64,000 nt of DNA from Verrucomicrobiales bacterium (GTDB taxonomy: Bacteria > Verrucomicrobiota > Verrucomicrobiia > Verrucomicrobiales > DEV007), in assembly GCA_002698785.1 (NCBI GenBank), contig PAAG01000045.1, forward strand, positions 124,001 to 188,000, given 5' to 3'. The notes beneath the pieces are model-generated. The model saw only the letters and a program-made list of their open reading frames with translations. It did no database searches and was not told the origin of the DNA. The position numbers were made by a program, and so were the translations under genes. Positions 57,197-64,000 of this stretch are shown here, one piece after another; positions within the stretch are counted from its first letter, which is position 1; each line of letters begins with the position of its first letter.

Positions 57197-58578
57197 CCGC
57201 ACCTGCTGATTGGGTGGAGGAGCTCTCCGAGGTAGTCGGTTCGGAAAAGTTATCCACGGCGGATGATGTCCGTAGGGAATTTGGTGTAGATCGGTGGCAT
57301 GCTGCTGCCATGCCTGATGTTGTGATCCACGCGCTATGTCGGGAAGATGTGCAGGCTGTTCTGAAGTTTTCCAATGAGAGAGGTATTCCGGTAACGACAC
57401 GTGGTGCTGGGGTAGGTTACGTTGGTGGATGCGTTCCGGTAAAAGGTGGAATCTTGCTCTCCGTTCGAAAGATGGATCAAATCCTGGAGGTTAACCCGGA
57501 GGATGGAGTCGCGGTTGTCGAACCGGGAGTCATTTTAAATGATCTACAGGAAGCTGCTCGCGAGTTGGGGTGGTATTACCCACCTGATCCAGCAAGTCTG
57601 AAAGAGTGTTCCGTCGGTGGAACAATTGCGACAAATGCAGGTGGCCCTCGATGTGTAAAATACGGCGTCACAAGACCATATGTTTTGGGTTTAGAAGTGG
57701 TTCTTCCAAACGGTGAGATTCTTGAGACTGGAGGTCGTTGTCATAAGAACAAAACCGGTCTCGATTTGATAGGAATGTTTGTTGGGTCGGAGGGGCTTTT
57801 GGGTGTGGTAACAAAAGCAACGTTGCGTTTGATTCCTCATCCGGAAGCGAGGGCGATGCTGACTGCGACCTTTCCAGCATTCGAAGTTGCAGCGGAAGCG
57901 GTTCAAAAGATTCTCGATTCAGGCTGGCAGCCCTCTGGCCTGGAAATCACCGATGGATTCACCTTGCAGGCTGCTCGGGATTACCTTGGCCCTGAGATGC
58001 TTCCAGATGGGAATGCTCATTTGATCGTTGAGTTAGATGGGCGAAAAGATTCGGTGCTTCGAGATCTCTCATCGTTGAAAGAGTTGGTCGAAGGTTCGGG
58101 AGCAATCTCCGTAGAAGAAGCGAGGGACAAAGATGCCTGCGAAGCGATTTGGAAATTGAGGAGAGAATTTTCTTATTCGTTGCGAGCTACTGGTCTGATC
58201 AAACTGAACGAAGACATTGTCGTGCCCCGATCCAAACTGGTCGAGCTGGTTCGTTTTGCCCGGAAGCTTCAGGACGACACTGGCATTCCAGTTGCGTGCT
58301 TTGGGCATGCAGGGGACGGGAACATTCACACCAATCTCATGGTCAAAGATTATGATTCCGATCCGGTCGCAAGAGAGAAGGCCGACGATGCGCTGGATAT
58401 TTTGTTTCGATGGATCATCGAAAACAATGGTCAAATTACGGGCGAACACGGAGTAGGTCTTGCCAAAAAGCGCTGGTTCAAGGATGCTGTCTCCCCGGTT
58501 TCTGTTGAGATTCACAAAAAACTGAAAGCGACCTTGGATCCCAACGGGATTCTTAACCCCGGAAAGTTTATCGAATAA
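57163..58578 (+). CDS. glcD: Glycolate oxidase subunit GlcD-like FAD-linked oxidase
   Basis: 471 residues. The FAD-binding type 4 domain has PVTTRGAGVGYVGGCVPV and DPASLKECSVGGTIATNAGGPR. The C-terminal oxidase domain has CFGHAGDGNIHTN and ITGEHGVGLAKK, typical of GlcD and D-lactate dehydrogenases. It oxidises glycolate or D-lactate. No glcE or glcF partner is adjacent, so the physiological electron acceptor is unclear. The start lies inside the dgkA gene. Confidence 0.88.
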   Translation: MAIDQNVLGEVAAPADWVEELSEVVGSEKLSTADDVRREFGVDRWHAAAMPDVVIHALCREDVQAVLKFSNERGIPVTTRGAGVGYVGGCVPVKGGILLSVRKMDQILEVNPEDGVAVVEPGVILNDLQEAARELGWYYPPDPASLKECSVGGTIATNAGGPRCVKYGVTRPYVLGLEVVLPNGEILETGGRCHKNKTGLDLIGMFVGSEGLLGVVTKATLRLIPHPEARAMLTATFPAFEVAAEAVQKILDSGWQPSGLEITDGFTLQAARDYLGPEMLPDGNAHLIVELDGRKDSVLRDLSSLKELVEGSGAISVEEARDKDACEAIWKLRREFSYSLRATGLIKLNEDIVVPRSKLVELVRFARKLQDDTGIPVACFGHAGDGNIHTNLMVKDYDSDPVAREKADDALDILFRWIIENNGQITGEHGVGLAKKRWFKDAVSPVSVEIHKKLKATLDPNGILNPGKFIE

Positions 58579-58584
58579 ACATAC

Positions 58585-59295
58585 ATGTCAGACGAAATCC
58601 CCTCCTCTGGTAACGAGACAGCTTCCAATGGCTTTCCCGTTCTTACCTTCGCAGAAACTCGCGTGCTCGGATGTCTTTTAGAGAAGGAAGCCACCACGCC
58701 TGATCATTATCCACTCACGTTCAACAGTCTTCACTCCGCCTGCAACCAATCGAGCAATCGGGACCCGGTTACCGATCTGGGAACTGATGAGGTGGAAGAG
58801 GCAATGGAAGGGCTTCGTTATAAAAAGCTTTCCATGCTGGTCCATCAGGCCGGGGCACGCGTGCCTAAGTGCAAGCACACGATCGAAAATAAGCTTCCGT
58901 ATTTGACGAAGGGGCAGCAGGCAATTCTCTGTGTATTACTACTCAGAGGGCAGCAAACCGCTGGCGAATTGAGGCAGAGAACAGAGCGATTACATCCTTT
59001 CGTGGATGTGGAGAAAGTGCAGTCGACTCTCGACGAGATGGCAGACTTTAAACCATCTCCACTTGTGAAGCTCGTTCCAGCAGGTGGCGGACGTCGTGTT
59101 GCTACCTACGTGCACCTTTTGTCAGGGGATGTAGCGCCCGAGCAATCAGCTATCTCCGCAGCGCCAACTCGTGAAGTCGCTCCAGCAGCAACGTGGAGAG
59201 AAGAAATGGAAGAAACTATCTCAAGCCTCAAAGAAGAGATCGAATCGTTGCGTGGCGAACTGGATGATTTAAAAAGAAACCTTGGTGTCGAATGA
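58585..59295 (+). CDS. YceH-like DUF480 protein
   Basis: 236 residues. The two winged-helix-like units of the family are seen: ETRVLGCLLEKEATTPDHYPLTFNSL at the start, then LTKGQQAILCVLLLRGQQTAGELRQR. The linker has HQAGARVPKCKHTIE. A coiled-coil tail (about 205-235) ends the protein. The role is unknown; the fold suggests DNA binding. The next gene overlaps its end (ATGA). Confidence 0.85.
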   Translation: MSDEIPSSGNETASNGFPVLTFAETRVLGCLLEKEATTPDHYPLTFNSLHSACNQSSNRDPVTDLGTDEVEEAMEGLRYKKLSMLVHQAGARVPKCKHTIENKLPYLTKGQQAILCVLLLRGQQTAGELRQRTERLHPFVDVEKVQSTLDEMADFKPSPLVKLVPAGGGRRVATYVHLLSGDVAPEQSAISAAPTREVAPAATWREEMEETISSLKEEIESLRGELDDLKRNLGVE

Positions 59296-60503
59296 AACTC
59301 CCTATCACTCTACTTCTCACTGTTTTTGTTATGACAACGTCTGCCTGGTCTCAGGAGACAACCTCATTATGGCCTGAGGGAAAAATGCCGTTTCCGAATT
59401 CTGAGGACCAGGAAGATGTTTTTCCCATTCTGAATCTTTATCCCACTCAAAATGCTGAGTCCCATACTCGGGCGGCAGTCGTCGTCTGTCCCGGTGGGGG
59501 ATATGGTGGCCTGGCGAAGGACCACGAAGGCCATCAGATCGCCGAATGGTACAACGAAAGGGGTGTGTCTGCCTTTGTTCTTCACTATCGGTTAGGTTCG
59601 CAGGGGTATCATTACCCGGCAGAGTTGGCAGATGTTCAACGGGCCATTCGCTGGGTTCGCTCAAATGCAGAGAGCTATGACATCGATCCGGAGAGAATTG
59701 CGGTCATGGGTTTTTCCGCCGGTGGGCACCTTGCCAGCATGGCTGCGACCCTTTTTGATAGAGAGGTCTATGATGCAGTCGATGAAATAGATAAAGCCAG
59801 TGCGCGTCCGGATCTCGCCGTGTTGTGCTATCCGGTCATCAGCATGGATTCGGAAATCACCCATGGAGGCTCGAGAAAAAATCTTCTGGGCCCAGACAAA
59901 TATCAGGATGAAGATTTGGCCGTTTCAGTCTCCTCCGAGAAAAACGTTACTTCGGACACTCCTCCCACGTTTCTTTTCCAGACAGATGAGGATTCGGCAG
60001 TTCCTGCGGAAAATGCCGTTCGGTTCTACCTCGCTTTGCGCGAAAATGGAGTTCCTGCCGAGATGCACATATACGAAAAGGGACCGCACGGAGTTGGTTT
60101 ATATGGTGGGGACCCTGTTCTTGGAACATGGTCGGGGCTTCTGGATAATTGGCTTCGCAGCCGTTCCTTCTATTCCGGGCCTGCTTCTCAGGCCTCTGTC
60201 TCGGGAGAGGTAAAACTGGATGGGCTCCCGGTGAGTTGGGGGGTGCTCACGTTTTATCCTGAAGAGGGTAGCTTCCCAATAGTGTCAGTGAGAGTCAGGC
60301 GCGGGAAATTCTCTTCTCCCGAATCAACCGGTCCAGTAGTTGGGGCTTCAAAACTCCGTTTCGAAGGGAGTATCTGGGAGGAAACGGAGGACGCTGAAGA
60401 CAAAATCGTTCAATTGGACTCGCTCAAGCCGGGAGGCGAGCCACTTCTCGTCGAAGTAAAACCGGGAATGTCCCCTCTACGTTTCGAATTCTCTTCGAAA
60501 TAG
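59292..60503 (+). CDS. Secreted alpha/beta hydrolase (esterase-like) with extra C-terminal domain
   Basis: 403 residues. A signal peptide (about 1-20) is followed by an alpha/beta hydrolase: oxyanion-region CPGGGYGGLAKDHEG, nucleophile Ser142 in GFSAGGHLAS, a likely acid Asp in FQTDEDSAVPAE, and His in GPHGVGLY. The layout fits acetyl-xylan/carbohydrate esterases of the BD-FAE type. The last ~100 residues form a separate beta-rich region (SGEVKLDGLPVSWGVLTFYP) common in secreted proteins of planctomycetes and relatives. It probably removes ester groups from polysaccharides outside the cytoplasm. Confidence 0.78.
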   Translation: MKLPITLLLTVFVMTTSAWSQETTSLWPEGKMPFPNSEDQEDVFPILNLYPTQNAESHTRAAVVVCPGGGYGGLAKDHEGHQIAEWYNERGVSAFVLHYRLGSQGYHYPAELADVQRAIRWVRSNAESYDIDPERIAVMGFSAGGHLASMAATLFDREVYDAVDEIDKASARPDLAVLCYPVISMDSEITHGGSRKNLLGPDKYQDEDLAVSVSSEKNVTSDTPPTFLFQTDEDSAVPAENAVRFYLALRENGVPAEMHIYEKGPHGVGLYGGDPVLGTWSGLLDNWLRSRSFYSGPASQASVSGEVKLDGLPVSWGVLTFYPEEGSFPIVSVRVRRGKFSSPESTGPVVGASKLRFEGSIWEETEDAEDKIVQLDSLKPGGEPLLVEVKPGMSPLRFEFSSK

Positions 60504-60652
60504 ATTTCTGGGAGAACTCATCTCAAGGAATTGGAAGAATCGTCGTTTACGCGGTTTGCCGGTCCGCATTTAGCACCACTGCGAAAACTCCCGGAAATGG
60601 GATTCAATTTCGATTGTAATTAGGGAAAATACTTCGCGATAAAAAGATATTA

Positions 60653-60678
60653 AACTTGTGTAAGTTGTAATTTATTAC
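60653..60678. promoter_or_regulatory. Two adjacent palindromes upstream of the solute-binding gene
   Basis: AACTTGTGTAAGTT (60653-60666) and GTAATTTATTAC (60667-60678) are inverted repeats placed back to back in an AT-rich 196-base gap, 22 bases before the ATG at 60700. They look like operator half-sites for dimeric regulators. The arrangement is seen directly; binding is inferred. Confidence 0.45.
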
Positions 60679-60699
60679 GATATTTATTCTTTTTATAAG

Positions 60700-61869
60700 A
60701 TGGGTATCCCGCACAAGTTTGCTGCTTTATGTGTGCTGGTAGCTTTTTTCGCCAGTGTCACATCTTGCAAGAAATTGGAGATTGCTTCCATTCGTCCCGA
60801 GAAAGGGCGAGATGGAGCGGTCGTGCGTATTCTGACATCGACAGGGTATCTTTCTAAATCTGTCGTTCGGGATTTCACATGGGAGACGGGAATCTCTGTA
60901 GAGAAACACGAGTTCTCTACAACTGAAGAGATGGTGGCTCAGCTTCGGGCGTATCCACACAGGTATGATTTGGTGGCTGTGGAGGCGAGTTCTGTTTCTC
61001 GTCTTGCAAAGCAGAAATTGTTGAGGCGGCTCGACCTGCAAAAACTCCCGGCGATCGATGAGTTGATGCCTGAAGTTCTCCAGAACCTTTCAGAAGAAGT
61101 TTCCAGTTACTCAATACCGTATCACTGGGGCACAACCATCGTCGCCTATCGATCCGATAAGATTGCGTCTCCGGAAAAGAGCTTCGAGATGCTCTTTGAG
61201 CCTCAGATGAAAGGGAAGGTGCTATTGCTTGATAATCCATTCGAATGCCTCGGCGTTATTCACCGAATGAGCGGGAAATCAATCAATGCCTACTCAGAAG
61301 AAGACATCGACCTTGCTTCAGATAGGCTGAACGAATTGGTGGAAAAATGTGAATTACGCTTCGCTTCGCAGGACATTGTGAAGAAAAGCCTTTTGGAGGG
61401 CGAATATTGGGCAGGCCTTTGCTACAGCGGGGAATGTGTTCGCATGGCCGAAAGGGATTCTCGTATTTCTTATTTTCTTCCAAAAGAGGGAGCCGGGATG
61501 TGGTTGGATGTTTTCGCGATGTCTCGTGACGCTGAGAACGTGGACGAAGTTTATAGTTTTCTCAGCTATCTGATGCGACCGGCTTGCATCGCAAAAAGTT
61601 CCGAGGAATTAAAGTATCCCAATCCGTATCCTGCCTCCTGGGACAATGTGGATGCGGCCATGCTGGACAAAGAATTACTGTGGCCTGGCGAAGAAGAGCT
61701 GAAACATTATGAGCTTTTCGGGCCACGACCAGCGCAGCAGTTTTCTCAGATTAGCCGGAGGTTCAGTGAGGTGACGCGTGGGCGCCTACTTCGTGTTAGT
61801 CAGGCGCAAAAATTTAGTATTCGAACGAGGCAGGAGAACGGTAATCCAACCAGTCAAAGTGAGCAGTAA
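60700..61869 (+). CDS. Solute-binding lipoprotein (PotD/extracellular solute-binding type)
   Basis: 389 residues. A lipobox (SVTSC, Cys23) shows it is a lipoprotein. The body resembles extracellular solute-binding proteins of the spermidine/putrescine group: VVRILTSTGYLSKSVVRDF, YDLVAVEASS, IPYHWGTTIVAYR, GKVLLLDNPFECLGVI and WAGLCYSGECVRM. No transporter permease or ATPase gene accompanies it; instead a sensor kinase overlaps its end. It may present a ligand to that kinase. The C-terminal ~60 residues are basic and outside the core fold. Confidence 0.75.
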   Translation: MGIPHKFAALCVLVAFFASVTSCKKLEIASIRPEKGRDGAVVRILTSTGYLSKSVVRDFTWETGISVEKHEFSTTEEMVAQLRAYPHRYDLVAVEASSVSRLAKQKLLRRLDLQKLPAIDELMPEVLQNLSEEVSSYSIPYHWGTTIVAYRSDKIASPEKSFEMLFEPQMKGKVLLLDNPFECLGVIHRMSGKSINAYSEEDIDLASDRLNELVEKCELRFASQDIVKKSLLEGEYWAGLCYSGECVRMAERDSRISYFLPKEGAGMWLDVFAMSRDAENVDEVYSFLSYLMRPACIAKSSEELKYPNPYPASWDNVDAAMLDKELLWPGEEELKHYELFGPRPAQQFSQISRRFSEVTRGRLLRVSQAQKFSIRTRQENGNPTSQSEQ

Positions 61870-64000
61870 GGCTAAAAAATGGAATATTAAGTGGGGAATC
61901 CGCAGTCGGTTGACTGCGGCTTTTGTACTTGTTAGTCTGTTCCCGATTGGATTGCTGGTTTTTCTATCGCACTGGTTCACAAGGGAGAACATTCGAGACG
62001 ATTATTATCGCAAGAACGCGACTATGGTGTCGCAGATTGCTTCGCAATTGGAATCCGTCTTAACCCGCAGTTACGAGGATTTCGAAGCCCTCGCATCGAA
62101 CCCTGCTCTGTCGGGAAAAGGGGGAGCAGAAGAGGCAGTATTCAAAGAGATGGAGCGCCTTGTGGAGGGCATCTACAGCGAGGTCACCCTTTTGGACAAT
62201 GCGGGATACGTTATCGAATCCACGTCCGAGACCCTCGACATCAGGGACGAATCAGTCTGGTTCCGACACGCTTTGGAGAAGGAGGAACTCATCATGTCTT
62301 CTCCTCAGAAATTGATACACGAAAAGGACATCATTGTTTCTGTTTACATTCCTATTCCCGAAGCCGAATCGAATGCTCGAATCATTCGTGCCAGTGTACC
62401 GTTTGAGCGTTTAGGTGGTACGATCCGGGCTGTTCACACACCTCCTGGTAACGAATTGTATTTGTTGGATGCTTCTGGAAACATACTCATCTCAACCGAT
62501 GGATCAGAACCATTCACGAAATTCGACGACGAAAAGTCAGCTTCATTCTGGAGCGTCCCGGGAAGAGGAGTCTACAAAACGAGCGCAAGCGGAGAAGAGT
62601 TCGATTTTGTGACTCGCCTCGTAAAGCCTGCATTTCAGTTGGAGTCGAATCGTCCTTGGCGCATTGTTTGGATGGAGAATTCGATCATTTCCATGGTGGC
62701 TGTCCGAGAATCGACATTCTTCCATATCCTGGCGGCTCTCTTCGGAATTCTCCTCTCGGCTTTCCTGGGGATGGTGGCTGGAAATCATCTTTCGAAGCCA
62801 GTTCGCTGCGCGTCTGACGCTGCGCGTAATGTCGCAGAGGGATACATGAAGGATCGAGTTCCGGTCGACTCCGGAACCATTGAGCTGGATCAACTCGGCG
62901 AATCTTTCAATCATATGGTGATGAAGTTGGAATCGGCACAGGGCTCTCTGAAGGATTCGCTACTTTCCCGGACGAAGATGCTGAAGGAGAGAGAGCGAAC
63001 AACGGCCCACCTCCGAGCATCGTGGGAGGCTGTACAACATGCATTGATCTTGGTCGGTCCGGACAACAAAGTTGTGGAACTGAATTCAGTTTTCTCAAAA
63101 ATGTTCCGTTTCAGTCCGGCTGTTCATAGAGGGGCTTCTTTCGAGGACATCATGAATGTGATCACCGAACATTGCGGCAATGCTGACGAGTTTCGGGAAA
63201 TGTATGCAAGCATTGGAAACGACCCCGGCTGTCTGACCAAGAGTGAATGGGTGTTTGCGCTTGATCGGGATAGGGTCGTTCAGGTTTCCTCAGCACCAGT
63301 TCAAGTGGGAGTGGAGACGGGCAATCGCGCCCGGTTGTGGATTTTTCACGATCTTACAGATCAAAGACAACTATCGGAGCAGCTTCGTCAGGCTCAGAAA
63401 ATGGAGGCCGTTGGGCGTCTTGCAGGAGGGGTGGCACATGATTTTAACAACCTCCTCACAAGCATTTGCGGTAACCTGGCGATCGTGAACGAATGCCTCG
63501 AAGAGAAAGCATACGAATCAGCCATGCCCCATCTGGATACGGCTCAGAAGGCCGGTGCTCGTGCGGGTACTCTGGTTGAGAAGCTTCTTGCCTACTCTCG
63601 AACCAGCACGATGCAGTCAAGGGTTTGTTGCCTGAACGATGTGGTAGAAGATACGCGAGAGCTATTGAAGCACTCCTTGGGTCCATCTATCTCGTTGGAG
63701 TTGGTTTGCAATACCGAACTCTGGCCGGTGGTGGGAGATAGCAATCAGTTGCAGCAGGTCATGATGAACCTGTGCGTAAACGCCCGTGACGCCATCGCGG
63801 AATCCGGAAGAATCATTCTAAGAACAGGTAATGTGGAGCTCTCTCCACGAGTGATTCAAAGTTTCGACGGCGAATCGATGGTTGGGGAGTTTGTCTTTGT
63901 GGATGTGATAGACAACGGAAGTGGCATGTCCAAAGAGATTCAGGACAAGATCTTCGAACCATTTTTTACGACAAAAGAGCAAGGAAAAGGGACGGGGCTT
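61859..64000 (+). CDS. Sensor histidine kinase, 3' end outside window
   Basis: The frame is open from a GTG at 61859 (overlapping the previous gene by 11 bases) to the window end, at least 714 residues. One transmembrane helix is near residues 18-40 and another near 288-310, enclosing a periplasmic region of ~245 residues that looks like a dCACHE-type sensor. A HAMP linker, a coiled coil and a PAS-like region follow. HisKA carries His527 in GRLAGGVAHDFNNLLTSI, and the ATPase domain shows the N box MMNLCVNARDAI and DNGSGMSK. A receiver domain may follow beyond the window. It probably pairs functionally with the upstream binding lipoprotein. Confidence 0.85.
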   Translation, partial: MSSKAKKWNIKWGIRSRLTAAFVLVSLFPIGLLVFLSHWFTRENIRDDYYRKNATMVSQIASQLESVLTRSYEDFEALASNPALSGKGGAEEAVFKEMERLVEGIYSEVTLLDNAGYVIESTSETLDIRDESVWFRHALEKEELIMSSPQKLIHEKDIIVSVYIPIPEAESNARIIRASVPFERLGGTIRAVHTPPGNELYLLDASGNILISTDGSEPFTKFDDEKSASFWSVPGRGVYKTSASGEEFDFVTRLVKPAFQLESNRPWRIVWMENSIISMVAVRESTFFHILAALFGILLSAFLGMVAGNHLSKPVRCASDAARNVAEGYMKDRVPVDSGTIELDQLGESFNHMVMKLESAQGSLKDSLLSRTKMLKERERTTAHLRASWEAVQHALILVGPDNKVVELNSVFSKMFRFSPAVHRGASFEDIMNVITEHCGNADEFREMYASIGNDPGCLTKSEWVFALDRDRVVQVSSAPVQVGVETGNRARLWIFHDLTDQRQLSEQLRQAQKMEAVGRLAGGVAHDFNNLLTSICGNLAIVNECLEEKAYESAMPHLDTAQKAGARAGTLVEKLLAYSRTSTMQSRVCCLNDVVEDTRELLKHSLGPSISLELVCNTELWPVVGDSNQLQQVMMNLCVNARDAIAESGRIILRTGNVELSPRVIQSFDGESMVGEFVFVDVIDNGSGMSKEIQDKIFEPFFTTKEQGKGTGL

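Overview
The window looks like a chromosomal segment of a Verrucomicrobiota (PVC-group) bacterium, with no sign of plasmid, phage or insertion-sequence DNA. The main clues are a TIGR04073-type exosortase-associated protein, a GreA domain on a very long N-terminal extension (also known from chlamydiae), a secreted sulfatase, a lysine/alanine histone H1-like protein, and a Gram-negative envelope inferred from KdsB, lipoboxes and OmpA-like domains. No species can be named from the sequence alone.

Layout. 1-5305: a forward cassette of two OmpA-domain proteins (the second also a solute-binding protein), a secreted von Willebrand A protein, a membrane coiled-coil protein and a 597-residue soluble protein of unknown function. 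5397-8151: a lipoprotein followed by a CreB/CreC-like two-component pair. 8159-13111: sulfatase, long GreA-like factor, TIGR04073 protein and an M20 deacylase. 13261-18960: a Pro/Ala-rich tail-anchored protein, thioredoxin, a DUF6580-like membrane protein, M3 oligopeptidase, a small unknown and a methyltransferase. 18964-29161: pyrG-kdsB, thrH, queD, a membrane protein, a 1162-residue protein that I read as a candidate PPi-dependent PEP carboxykinase, an Amidase_3 enzyme and ymdB.

29371-44479 is the gene-expression core: tRNA-Thr, tuf, tRNA-Trp, secE, nusG, rplK, rplA, rplJ, rplL, rpoB, rpoC, rpsB, tsf. It follows the canonical bacterial order, with several structured spacers. 44545-58578: polA, a caspase-like protease, an ABC-F ATPase, pgeF-ispE, an S4-domain protein, an AAA+ ATPase coupled to a small secreted protein, a histone H1-like gene coupled to a beta-hydroxyacid dehydrogenase with basic tails, dgkA and glcD. 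58585-64000: a YceH-like protein, an alpha/beta hydrolase, and a solute-binding lipoprotein overlapping a sensor histidine kinase that runs off the window.

The best candidates for something undescribed are the dehydrogenase/H1-like pair (55311-56734), the OmpA/VWA/solute-binding cassette at the left edge, and the giant PEPCK-like protein. The solute-binding-lipoprotein/kinase pair at the right edge and the structured rplL-rpoB spacer also deserve a look. No CRISPR array, rRNA, transposase or integrase was seen. All family calls come from reading motifs and recalling family members, not from database searches.
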